Positions 19,698 through 28,249 of a stretch of 28,249 nucleotides of DNA are shown here, piece after piece (position 1 is the stretch's first letter; every line of letters starts with the position of its first letter). The notes beneath the pieces were generated by a model, which worked only from the letters and a program-made list of their open reading frames with translations, ran no database searches and had not been told where the DNA came from. Location: IMG/VR virus record IMGVR_UViG_3300038558_000005, positions 1 to 28,249 of that record; one strand, 5' to 3'. The DNA comes from a virus. Both the position numbers and the translations under genes were made by a program.

Positions 19698-22600
19698 CGC
19701 CGATCAACTCCCTACTGAGATCATCTCTTTCAAGAACACGGTCGTACATCTGCCGGAACCCAAGATCCGAATCTGCCATCTGCTTCACCCAGGTAGCCCA
19801 GGCTGAAGCCAGATTCTGATTGACCTTGTTGTCGATGTTCATCGACCCGTTAGCGGCCATTGCCTGACGCATCTGCTCACGTGCAACCAGATAACTGTTG
19901 AGCTTCCGCATGTCACTGCGCTTACGCAGCTCAGGATGCGCATCCTGCGCCGACAGCGCGGCATTAACCATCCTGACAACACCCTCGCCGGAGTCGGCGT
20001 CATAGGCTTCAGCCCATCCGCCGTACTTCTGCCCGAGATATCGGATCTGCTGCTTCTTAGCCTCAAGGATGTCTTCCGCTCCACGAGAGCGGATGGACTT
20101 GAGGCCCCTCCGCGCAAGCTCCTCGTCAATGAGCAGATTCATCTTCTGATATGCCTGCCAACCCCGTTCAGCCTCGAATTGTTTCATGGCCTCAGCGGGA
20201 GACTTCTGAGAACGGAACTTCATGGCATTGCCATATCCGACCTCTTGGGTCGTCTGGAAGGCGTAAACGCCCTGACTGAACTCGCCGTAGTTTTCGGCAC
20301 CGGCGAGAACCCAGGCGTACTTGAGATCCTTAGCCATGTCCTGCCGGTACTTGCGTATCGCAGGCATGACCTTCTCGGATGCAACCAGGCCGCTCTCATT
20401 CTTCGAGAGCGAGATTGTCAGTTCCGCGTATTCCGGGAACTCCTCCCAGAACTGCTGTCTAGCGTCATTCTTGTTGTGAGCCTTGCGGTAGGCCTCAGGG
20501 TCCTTCTGGAACTCGTTGTTCATCCGGTGATACTGGTCAATGTAGAATTGGAACTTCGGCGACGGATCAATCGTGACCGGCGAAACCTGGCGACTTACAG
20601 CCTTCAGGATGAACCAGTTACGTGTAGCCTTGTTGATCTCGTCGTAGGATTTCGGCTTACGTCCCTGCTGACGGGCTTCGATAGCGTCCTGTGCTGCCAG
20701 CATAGAGAACGTATTGGCGAACTCCTGGGATGTCCCGAAGGCCGACGGGAATGCCTTGACAAAGTTCTTCGCCCAGGCGGGCGCGACTTGCATCGCGCCT
20801 TCATCTTTAGTGACACCGATTCCCAGGATCGACTTGAATGCAGGTTCTTCAGCCAGTTCAGGTAATGCCGATCTGACGAAATTGTTGACCGGGACCTGGA
20901 CCAGCGGTCCGGCAGATGGTGCCCACCACGGGTCACCCTGGAAAATGACGTTGAATGAGTCGGGCCGGATAGCCAGTTTCGCGCCGCCCAGGGGGCGGCC
21001 CAGACTGATCGGCAGGACAGTCATCCGAGTCTGGCCATCTTCACCGATGTATGTTCTCTCGGCCTCAAGGGACGAGAGGGTGTGGTACATGCGGACCGCA
21101 GTTGAGGGGTCCTCATAGAACAGGTTCGCCCACTTCTTCATGGAGTCTTCCCAGGCTCCGAAGAATGGTGAGACCAGCCGCATGTGATATCCGAGCTGAC
21201 TCATGTCAGCCGAGTCATACAGGATGTTTCCGAGTGTCTTGCGAGCCTGCTTGCTCGCAACCCGTCGGTAGTTGTCAATGTCGTCAACAGTGAGGTCACC
21301 CTGATGACGACTGACCATCCGCTTCAGATTGGCCCTGAACTCTGTCGCGTAAAGAGGGCTGCGGGCCAGGATATCCTCTGGTGCATCGGCTGCGAACTTA
21401 TACCAGCCGTTGCGGACTCCGGTCCACCATTCCCCGACACGGGACTGCGTGAACGGCGAATACACCTCGCCGTGGATCTCCATCCGGTTACGCACATCAG
21501 TGAAGTAGTCCTTCACCATCTGCCGTGTCCACGCCCCCTCAGGGGCAACCAGTTCGGCCTGTACCTCTTGCTGCCCACGGGCGCGCTTCTCGAATGTCTT
21601 CGCATCCTTGCGCGCCTGAATGACGACATTGGATCGCCGCAGCGATTCGTTGCGGTAGTCGGTCCAGTTCTTCCGCGCCCTGCGGCGGATCTTCTCCGCC
21701 TCGATCAGATCGGCCTTCTGCTTGGCGCTACGCGACCTGGCAGGCACAGCCTTGATAGCGTCGGCCTTAGCCTTCATCGACAGGTAAAGCTGTTTCGCCT
21801 TGTCGGCCTTCATGCGCGCCGCCTCGGCGCGCTGCTCCGCTTCCCTAAGAGAGGCCATTCGCTTGTCGGTGGCTTCGAGTGTCACGGTCTTGGCGACGTC
21901 GATGGCGTACAGCTTTTCCATTGCCATCGGCTCGACGTCGGCCCGCTCAATGCGGGAAACCCAGTCCTTCAGCTCGCGCTTCGGAAGATACTGCTTGTTG
22001 TGTGCGATGATCTGAGACAGCCAATGGTCGATACCTTCAGGGTGCGAAGGCGCCAGATTCGCCCATTCCGCGCGCCCAGCGCGCGACTCGGTAACGAACT
22101 TGCGCAGCTCAACCAGATCATCGTTGATCAACGCCCGCATTGCTGTAGGCGAATACCTGATCTGCCTGACGGCCCTTTCATAGTTGGCCCACCAGGACGG
22201 ATCGCCGGGACGGATCGGAGCCCAGTTCCCGGTTGACCTGAGATTCTTCAGCATACTGCTGGACACTGCGTCCCCAAGTTCAGAGAGCGCAGAACCACCA
22301 GGCTGCTGGGAAAGCACGTAAGAGAGGAACTCGACCTCATTGTCGTTACGCGCCGCGCGCATGTCGACCTCGACGTACTTGCCGTTCGGGAGGCGGATCT
22401 TCTCCGTGCGCGGGATGGAAAGAATCTTCTTGTACGCGCCTTGCATGTCCCCAGTGCGGAACATGTTCTTCCAACTCAGGCCCTCAGCGCCCTCACGGGA
22501 GAGCGTGTAATACTTCATGGCCTTCATGGAAGTCGGAATGTTCGCCATCCACTGAAGCATCCCGAGATGCGCCATGATTCGAAGCTGGGAATCCATCTGC

Positions 22601-24561
22601 ACGCGCCCGATGTAACCCGGGCGGAGCATGAGCGCGGAGTCTTTCCAGATTCTCGTCAGGCTCTGCATCCCTGAGATTACAGTCTTGTTGGCTTCACCGA
22701 TCTTATCGAGGGTATCGGGATTGAGGAATCTGTCCAGGACTCTTGACCGCGTCCCGACCTTATACATCCATTCGGTGAGATCGGGGTCCATGATTGCAAC
22801 ATGGTCGGCGATCTGAGACTGGAGGAGAGGCTTCGAGAAGCCGTGCAGAATCCCGGTCTCGCCGTCCAAGAACGGCACTGCGTTTTCGACTTCGGTCATC
22901 GAATAAAGGCGGGTCTTCAGACGGTCCATCACGCTCTTGCGGCGCGCGATGCACGCCTGGAGAATCTTACTTGCATCCTCCGAATCGGTGATGCCGAAGG
23001 CACGGGCAACATCGCTGTGCATCTGGCCTTCGATCCGCTGAATCACAGCGGCCCGCTGACCGTCATTGGTCGCGGCAGCATACTGGCTGAGCATGTCGCG
23101 CCGTGTTTTCGGAGCGGTGTATTTCATCCTGGAGACATAATTGCGGACGTCGGCCAGACCGGCGTCAGGCGACTTGATCTGGACGTGCCCTGGAAGCTTG
23201 TTCCCTGCAAGGCCGTGAACCACGCGCGTGGCGCGCGTCCCGAGGCCACCGAGGGTCCACTTCTCAACGGTCTTGGCGGTCAGCCAGTCATCGTAAAGAC
23301 CCTGGTTGCGCGCACGCGCTGCCGCCAGGTCAGCGGCAGTCGCGTCAATCTTCGACGTGAAACCACTGCTGGCGATCACGCTGTCAAGACGGGCGATCTC
23401 AGTCTCGATAGCCTTACGCTTCTCCAGCCATTCCTGCTCGAACTTCCGGTCATGATAGAAGTCGAACATTTTGGCGCCACCGTCCTCGACGGTGAAATAC
23501 TGGTATCCAACCGTCTGAGGGGGCATGTCGCCCATGAGCTGAAGCTGTTCATGAAGATCTGCATGCCTCTCCTGAAGGCGTTCTTTCGCCTTCAGGTCAC
23601 CCAGACCGGTGGCAATGATGTCGATCTTGGCGTTAAGTCGTTCTTCAGGGTCAACAATGCGGTTGGCGTCAGAGAGAAGGGCCGCATATGCGGAGGTGTC
23701 AGTCGCCACTTCCCCGGAAAGCTTCGAGTTGAACCATGGAAGCATGGCGATCTCGCCCGTGTTGCGGCCTTCGGTCGCGTCAGCAAGAGCCTTGATACGC
23801 CTACCGGCGGCGACCTGCGACTTACTCAGATCCTGCGGGGTCGGAGATTCCTTGGCGGCCAGGCCACGGGCACCGGCGACGGCGCCGGTGACATCCTCGG
23901 CGGCCACGTTCGTGACCGCCCCACGGCGCATCTTGGCGAGTTTACCGGCCCCTTCCATGGGGTCCGCGTAGAGGGCCACAGCAATGTCGATCGCGCCGGA
24001 TGAGAGGCGCCCACGCCACGTTTCCTTAAAGAACTTCCGGCGTTCATCGACGGACTTCTGATCCATCGCGTAAACGCGGTCCCTGTCGAAGTCGCCCCAA
24101 TGGGAGAACTTCGACACGACAGCTTGACCGGCGGAGATTCCCTCGGCAGGCTGACCGGTATCCGTGGTGGTCACCTCGGGACCGGTGCGCTTCCACGCTT
24201 CCTTGAAATCGTCAATCCCGAAGGGCAGCGAGAAGAACCCTTCTACAAGATTGTCCGGTCCTTCTGAGGTAACGCTTGCCTGCGTTGCGGCAGAGATTCC
24301 CCGGTTCGCTGCGGAAAGGACCCAGTCGACAGGCTTGTTGATTTTCTGCTCAAGTGCGCGCCGAGCCTCCCAGCGCGCACGAGCCTGCGGGGTGAGCTTG
24401 TTCGGGTCAACCATATCCGTAGACCGCGTGGTAATGAACCCAAGCGGACTAGCGGAGATCAATGCGGAGCCTACTTCATTGTTCCATGCCGACGTCCAGA
24501 CGTCGCCGATGGACCCCATGACAGAATCCTGGGCTTCACCGATCTTTTCCCAGAAGCCCAT
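19690..24561 (-). CDS. Giant internal virion/DNA-ejection protein, 1623 aa
   Basis: This is the largest gene of the window. GGGAGG lies 6 nt before the ATG. The protein is mostly helical, rich in Arg, Lys, Glu and Trp, with no clear transmembrane segment. A long charged coiled-coil part lies at about residues 885-995 (EATDKRMASLREAEQRAEAA ... RRRARKNWTDYRNESLRRSN). The size and helical nature are as in T7 gp16-type or N4 virion-RNA-polymerase-size ejected proteins, but I see neither a lytic transglycosylase motif nor polymerase motifs. The peptidoglycan-cutting function is apparently provided by the NlpC/P60 gene two positions on. Position directly behind portal is unusual for this class. Confidence 0.8.
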   Translation of the reverse strand: MGFWEKIGEAQDSVMGSIGDVWTSAWNNEVGSALISASPLGFITTRSTDMVDPNKLTPQARARWEARRALEQKINKPVDWVLSAANRGISAATQASVTSEGPDNLVEGFFSLPFGIDDFKEAWKRTGPEVTTTDTGQPAEGISAGQAVVSKFSHWGDFDRDRVYAMDQKSVDERRKFFKETWRGRLSSGAIDIAVALYADPMEGAGKLAKMRRGAVTNVAAEDVTGAVAGARGLAAKESPTPQDLSKSQVAAGRRIKALADATEGRNTGEIAMLPWFNSKLSGEVATDTSAYAALLSDANRIVDPEERLNAKIDIIATGLGDLKAKERLQERHADLHEQLQLMGDMPPQTVGYQYFTVEDGGAKMFDFYHDRKFEQEWLEKRKAIETEIARLDSVIASSGFTSKIDATAADLAAARARNQGLYDDWLTAKTVEKWTLGGLGTRATRVVHGLAGNKLPGHVQIKSPDAGLADVRNYVSRMKYTAPKTRRDMLSQYAAATNDGQRAAVIQRIEGQMHSDVARAFGITDSEDASKILQACIARRKSVMDRLKTRLYSMTEVENAVPFLDGETGILHGFSKPLLQSQIADHVAIMDPDLTEWMYKVGTRSRVLDRFLNPDTLDKIGEANKTVISGMQSLTRIWKDSALMLRPGYIGRVQMDSQLRIMAHLGMLQWMANIPTSMKAMKYYTLSREGAEGLSWKNMFRTGDMQGAYKKILSIPRTEKIRLPNGKYVEVDMRAARNDNEVEFLSYVLSQQPGGSALSELGDAVSSSMLKNLRSTGNWAPIRPGDPSWWANYERAVRQIRYSPTAMRALINDDLVELRKFVTESRAGRAEWANLAPSHPEGIDHWLSQIIAHNKQYLPKRELKDWVSRIERADVEPMAMEKLYAIDVAKTVTLEATDKRMASLREAEQRAEAARMKADKAKQLYLSMKAKADAIKAVPARSRSAKQKADLIEAEKIRRRARKNWTDYRNESLRRSNVVIQARKDAKTFEKRARGQQEVQAELVAPEGAWTRQMVKDYFTDVRNRMEIHGEVYSPFTQSRVGEWWTGVRNGWYKFAADAPEDILARSPLYATEFRANLKRMVSRHQGDLTVDDIDNYRRVASKQARKTLGNILYDSADMSQLGYHMRLVSPFFGAWEDSMKKWANLFYEDPSTAVRMYHTLSSLEAERTYIGEDGQTRMTVLPISLGRPLGGAKLAIRPDSFNVIFQGDPWWAPSAGPLVQVPVNNFVRSALPELAEEPAFKSILGIGVTKDEGAMQVAPAWAKNFVKAFPSAFGTSQEFANTFSMLAAQDAIEARQQGRKPKSYDEINKATRNWFILKAVSRQVSPVTIDPSPKFQFYIDQYHRMNNEFQKDPEAYRKAHNKNDARQQFWEEFPEYAELTISLSKNESGLVASEKVMPAIRKYRQDMAKDLKYAWVLAGAENYGEFSQGVYAFQTTQEVGYGNAMKFRSQKSPAEAMKQFEAERGWQAYQKMNLLIDEELARRGLKSIRSRGAEDILEAKKQQIRYLGQKYGGWAEAYDADSGEGVVRMVNAALSAQDAHPELRKRSDMRKLNSYLVAREQMRQAMAANGSMNIDNKVNQNLASAWATWVKQMADSDLGFRQMYDRVLERDDLSRELIGVG

Positions 24562-24575
24562 GTGTTACCTCCCTG

Positions 24576-25022
24576 TCAGGGCATGTTGGCAATGACACGT
24601 CTCACCCATCGTTTCGTGCTTGGTGGAGTGTCATCGCGGTCTGCAATAGAAACAAGCACCGGAAGGTACTTCCGAAGCCATTCAGCGTCGGCCCGGTTCG
24701 GGTCGACCTGTTGCCCAAGCGCTTCCATTCCCGCGCCTGGGCCGTACTGTGCGCCATCTGTTACTGGCACCGTCGGCCATTGACTGGATTCGCCGAGACC
24801 AGTGAAAGAGATGGCGTTGCCCCCGCCTCCACCGCGACCGGCGGTGGGTGTAGCGGAGGACATTGGAGCCCCCTGCTGAATCTCGCGGAACGTTTTCTGT
24901 TCGCCGTAGGCGGCGTCAGACAGAGGCATCTGCATCGGCCCACCGTCCGTCCTACGTGAATTACGACCAGGCCCCGATACTGGGGCCGGATTACTGGGCT
25001 GGCGATAGCCACCTCTGGGCAT
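24576..25022 (-). CDS. Small head-region protein, 148 aa
   Basis: The N-terminal half is disordered: Gly, Pro and Arg rich (MPRGGYRQPSNPAPVSGPGR, then SRRTDGGPMQMPLSDAAYGE). The C-terminal 35 residues are a compact helical part (AEWLRKYLPVLVSIADRDDT, then KRWVRRVIANMP). The 'MPRGGYR.PSNPAPVSGPG...SRRTDGGP' start is one I know from actinophage head modules, where function is unassigned. It lies just after portal. The disordered part and short helical end suggest a clamp or adaptor on portal or on the giant ejection protein. Confidence 0.8.
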   Translation of the reverse strand: MPRGGYRQPSNPAPVSGPGRNSRRTDGGPMQMPLSDAAYGEQKTFREIQQGAPMSSATPTAGRGGGGGNAISFTGLGESSQWPTVPVTDGAQYGPGAGMEALGQQVDPNRADAEWLRKYLPVLVSIADRDDTPPSTKRWVRRVIANMP

Positions 25023-25027
25023 TCAGA

Positions 25028-26851
25028 TCACGCCCCTGTCGGGGCGTAGCGACTGACCCCGGCCTGGAGATTCGGATTACCCGACCCTGTGAGACCGGCG
25101 AAAAGCATCTGGAGGTCAGGACGCCCCTGGGTGCCTTCGGTTGCGAGGCCGGGCTCAAGCCCGGCAGGCAGACCTTCGGATGTGAATCCCTCCGCCCCCG
25201 TGGGGCCGCCTGCGGCGGTTTCAGGTCCGCCCGGGGTCTGAGTACCGGGCGGGGGCTCTGGAGGCTTCAGGGCCGCGAGGGCGGCCTCCTCGACGCTCTT
25301 GCCCTTCTGAAGAAGTTCAATGAACTTGGCCTGCTGAATGATCGGCGTTGTCGCGTCGCCGCCCATGGCGGCAAGCTGCGGAATGGACTGCGAGAGGGCT
25401 GCGAACGCTTGAATGATCGCATCCCTCGACTGCTCGATATTGATCTTGCTGGTTTCCTCGGCCGGATTGATTCCGACCGGAAGATTCCTTGCAAGGTAAT
25501 CCTTCGAGATGACACCGGCAGCCTGAGCCTGAAGGAGGAATACCAGCGCGCGGTTGGCATCGAGGCCAGCCGCGAAACCGTAGGTCACATCGACGGTGTG
25601 ATCCCCGGCAATGTCCCTGGACGGGCGATACCGGACGGCGTATGGAACGCCGTTGTCCTGCCCGCGGATTTCCTTCTCGCGTTCCGGCCAGAACTTCTCA
25701 TCCATGTCGAAACAGATCTCGATCGCCGACTTGAAAGCGTATGTCAGCGCGGACTGCGCTGCGGCGATCTGGCTGGAGAACGAGGCCATGAGTTGCTGCA
25801 CGCCGCGTCCGGTGATCACGGACGCATCCACGGAACCGGATCGCGCTTCGGGGCTCATTGCCCCGAGTTGCTGCTCGGTTTTCAGTGATTCGACGGCCCC
25901 GAATGCCTGCGCTGGCATATCGAGACGAGCGCGGCCCACAGCGCCCGCACCCGCGTTCGTATGGATGACCCCGTCAGGCCCAAGAGCAACATCGTCGACG
26001 TCCATCGGGACGACGAACGGGGCACGGACGGCCTTGTCGACACCTTCGATGAGCAGTGACTGCAAGCGATGACGCGCGAACTGCACCCAGATGACATCGT
26101 CATAGGCGCCGCGATGCTCGTCGTCAATACTGGGGCGCTGGACGCAGACGTAAGGACATCTCCCCAGCCGGTTGGGAATGTCGGCGAGTACCGCGTTTCC
26201 CATGTCGGGGAGATAAACAACGGTTCGAGTGGCTGAGACATACTTGACTACCTCCACCCGACTCGCGGAGTCGGGGAGCTTGAATGCCATCGGGTATTCG
26301 CGCTTGAGGCGCGTGAGGCCAGGGTAATCAGCTTCAAGCTGGAACCAGTCCGCGTACCAGACGCGGGCGAACTCTCTGGTTCTCCCGCGCATGTCGATGA
26401 CCGGATAGGCGCCGATCGAATCCTCGATCTTAATCCATGGAAGATTGTTGTCGAAATCGGGTTCGATCGACATGACCATCAGGCCATACGTGTTGAACTG
26501 GTCTGCCCCACGCAGCATCTGCCAGGGCAGATCAGAAGTGGCGATGTAGTTGTTGGCAATTTTAGTTCGCTTATCAGCAAACTTCTTCGCAGTGTCGGAT
26601 AGCATCGACGACGCGGAGCAGTTGAACGACGGCAGCGGCGCCAGCACGCTGGCGACATCCCGCGCGGTGGTGTCAATGAGGTTGGCGACAATGGGCCGCT
26701 GGAAAACATCCGAGAAGGCATCGGGCCATACGGCCTCGAAGTTCCCTCGGCGAACCTGCTGAACCTCATAATGGCGGGCGTCGCGCGCCCGATGGCGTTG
26801 ACGGAGAGATTCGACTCTCTGGGGGATGGTGCCGAGATCAACGCTCTGCAT
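25028..26851 (-). CDS. Portal protein, 607 aa
   Basis: The portal ring is the DNA gate at the special vertex and docks the terminase. Evidence: the length, the position right after terminase, an N-terminal region VESLRQRHRARDARHYEVQQ, a core with 'YGLMVMSIEPDFDNNLPWIK' and 'GRCPYVCVQRPSIDDEHRG', a long helical wing (GVQQLMASFSSQIAAAQSAL), and a Pro/Gly-rich C-terminus (LKPPEPPPGTQTPGGPETAA). AGGAG lies 5 nt before the ATG. The C-terminal 80 residues are probably disordered or a crown. It is larger than T7 portal (about 535 aa) but similar to portals of gp56-type phages. Confidence 0.87.
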   Translation of the reverse strand: MQSVDLGTIPQRVESLRQRHRARDARHYEVQQVRRGNFEAVWPDAFSDVFQRPIVANLIDTTARDVASVLAPLPSFNCSASSMLSDTAKKFADKRTKIANNYIATSDLPWQMLRGADQFNTYGLMVMSIEPDFDNNLPWIKIEDSIGAYPVIDMRGRTREFARVWYADWFQLEADYPGLTRLKREYPMAFKLPDSASRVEVVKYVSATRTVVYLPDMGNAVLADIPNRLGRCPYVCVQRPSIDDEHRGAYDDVIWVQFARHRLQSLLIEGVDKAVRAPFVVPMDVDDVALGPDGVIHTNAGAGAVGRARLDMPAQAFGAVESLKTEQQLGAMSPEARSGSVDASVITGRGVQQLMASFSSQIAAAQSALTYAFKSAIEICFDMDEKFWPEREKEIRGQDNGVPYAVRYRPSRDIAGDHTVDVTYGFAAGLDANRALVFLLQAQAAGVISKDYLARNLPVGINPAEETSKINIEQSRDAIIQAFAALSQSIPQLAAMGGDATTPIIQQAKFIELLQKGKSVEEAALAALKPPEPPPGTQTPGGPETAAGGPTGAEGFTSEGLPAGLEPGLATEGTQGRPDLQMLFAGLTGSGNPNLQAGVSRYAPTGA

Positions 26852-26859
26852 CCGCGCTC

Positions 26860-28249
26860 CTATGACAATGAATGCACCAGCCCCCTGGGGACGACGATGC
26901 GCCGATCTCTGTCAACCCTGGACAGATAAGGATTGGAGACGTGATGCACACGTCTCCGTTGACCGAACCCGAGGATTTCCCTGGCACGCAGTTCAGCGAA
27001 CCACAGGGCCATCGGGCCGTCCTGCTTCAGATCCTTGCCTCGTCGGTTGGGAACCCAAGTGATTAGTTGCTCGATGAGGGACTTGACTCCTTCAGAGCAA
27101 TTGGGGTCCGGCAGTTCGATCAGGTTCTCGTGGTCGTGTTCGATGCGACCAGTTCCCTCGTGGATTCGCTTCAGCCCACCGAACAATGGGGCAATGGAAG
27201 CGACACCGAAGTCAGGATCTTGCTTATTCCTGCCGGTGTAGTGAGGGGTGATCTTTACTCCGTGCCTCCGGCAGTAGTCTTGGATTCGCTGGTCATAGAT
27301 CAGCCACGCCGCATAAGCGTTCTGTTCGATGACCCATTCGTTGACGTGATACAGCTCGGTCAATGATTCGATCTGCTCCGCGTACCACGCGGGAGTCGTG
27401 TTGTTCCGGGTCCAACAGTTAAGGACCCTCCGCATCTGCGTCTCACGGTCAACCGAGTAGAGCAGGATGAACGAGTCCCCGCTCGATGCGGGGTCGATGG
27501 AGCCGATGACCCATTGGCCTTCCGGGCCATTCCTCGGATGCCCCCAGGCGCCAGCCTTCAGCGGACCAGGCTTACGTCTTCCCTGGACACAGCCCTGTAC
27601 TGCCACGGGATGGAAAATCGCGTCGTCAGATACCGGGGTCTGCATGTAAACGAGAGCCCACGTGTTGGGCCTGACAGAGGCACGCACCTCAGAGAGGGAC
27701 TTTCCATCCCACGCTCGATAAAGTCCATTCTCGTCCGGTGGCTCCGCGTCCTCCTCGTCCAATGGGGAGTTGGACCTTGGCCAGAGCGTCTTCCACCCAT
27801 CCGGGTCTTCCGCGTATTCGAGGACTGCGGGCTGCCCAAGATAAGTCCACGGGCTCCTGCCCGTGAGATAATTATCGCCATTCCGCAGCTCGGAGTAAAG
27901 GTCAATGGGCGCGACGCGCGTACCCACGACCAGAATCTTCCCCTGCTTCGCACGGGAGGCGACCTCCTGGTTAAGCCAGTCCATTTGTTTCGAGAAGTCG
28001 TGCGCATTGTCCATCGTCACACAGTCATCCATGACGATGAGATCGGTGCGGCGGCCATAAATGTGGCCGCGAATACCCAACGCCTGAACCGTGGGGTCCG
28101 ACTCGGAACCGTCACGTCCAGCGATATAGATCTTACTGGCCGTCCACACGTCGCCCTTGAAACCGTCGGGCGACGGGGTATACGCCATCTGCAAGTCAAT
28201 GTACTGCGGGTCGGTCAGAAGCTTCTTAATCGAGTAGAGGAACTGTTTA
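26860..28249 (-). CDS. Terminase large subunit, N-terminus beyond the window
   Basis: The reading frame stays open to the right edge (...FLYSIKKLLTDPQYIDLQMAYT), so about 460 C-terminal residues are visible; the Walker A loop lies outside. DLIVMDDCVT is the Walker B of the ATPase; KILVVGTRVAP is the coupling motif region. The nuclease domain starts at GSIDPASSGDSFILLYSV (first acidic metal ligand, D), with VIEQNAYAAWLI as the second acidic strand and a further acidic site towards the end. The enzyme packages and cuts phage DNA with portal. The small subunit is presumably further right. Presence here marks the start of the late operon. Confidence 0.92.
   Translation of the reverse strand, partial: KQFLYSIKKLLTDPQYIDLQMAYTPSPDGFKGDVWTASKIYIAGRDGSESDPTVQALGIRGHIYGRRTDLIVMDDCVTMDNAHDFSKQMDWLNQEVASRAKQGKILVVGTRVAPIDLYSELRNGDNYLTGRSPWTYLGQPAVLEYAEDPDGWKTLWPRSNSPLDEEDAEPPDENGLYRAWDGKSLSEVRASVRPNTWALVYMQTPVSDDAIFHPVAVQGCVQGRRKPGPLKAGAWGHPRNGPEGQWVIGSIDPASSGDSFILLYSVDRETQMRRVLNCWTRNNTTPAWYAEQIESLTELYHVNEWVIEQNAYAAWLIYDQRIQDYCRRHGVKITPHYTGRNKQDPDFGVASIAPLFGGLKRIHEGTGRIEHDHENLIELPDPNCSEGVKSLIEQLITWVPNRRGKDLKQDGPMALWFAELRAREILGFGQRRRVHHVSNPYLSRVDRDRRIVVPRGLVHSLS

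Overview
The window looks like part of a temperate, podovirus-like bacteriophage of a high-GC Gram-positive (actinobacterial) host. Direct evidence is a nearly complete head, tail and ejection gene block: terminase, portal, N4-gp56-type major capsid protein, scaffold, a 1623-residue ejection-type protein, tail fibre, amidase and a holin-like protein. It also holds a tyrosine integrase and two repressor-like genes. The actinobacterial host is inferred from moderately high GC, leaderless-type starts with TANNNT -10 boxes, Cys-pair finger proteins and small-protein families familiar from actinophages. No host genus can be named from the sequence.

Layout. (1) 1-2835, minus strand: an early or replication operon read leftward. 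Its genes overlap tightly: a 314-aa multi-barrel protein, a Cas4/RecB-like nuclease, a 71-aa KOW/SH3-like protein, a 151-aa possible ssDNA-binding protein, an 81-aa unknown, and a RecA-fold ATPase (DnaB-like helicase) cut by the left edge. A sigma-A-type promoter lies at 2921-2949, with a 21-bp palindrome in its leader. (2) 2836-3282: non-coding control region with a dyad, repeated CGACAC-type motifs and two strong hairpins. (3) 3283-5648: lysogeny and control module. A minus-strand HTH protein faces a plus-strand integrase plus Cys-pair finger gene, followed by a plus-strand XRE repressor. The two regulators share an almost identical leaderless promoter/start. (4) 5536-28249, minus strand: one long late operon read from the terminase at the right edge to the peptidoglycan-binding protein on the left. 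Two tRNA genes (Trp-CCA and a CAT tRNA) sit inside it, and a terminator directly follows the capsid gene.

How it fits together. Terminase packages DNA through the portal. The scaffold and gp56-type capsid build the head. A block of large helical proteins plus an NlpC/P60 peptidase, encoded between portal and scaffold, probably forms the ejection machinery. A block containing a GDPD-like domain (possibly aimed at wall teichoic acid) and the fibre genes probably contact the cell surface. Lysis uses an amidase without its own wall-binding domain, a separate protein made of two peptidoglycan-binding repeats, and a small holin-like membrane protein. The late operon ends convergently inside the XRE gene, with the next leftward terminator only upstream of XRE, so late transcription should run antisense across the repressor.
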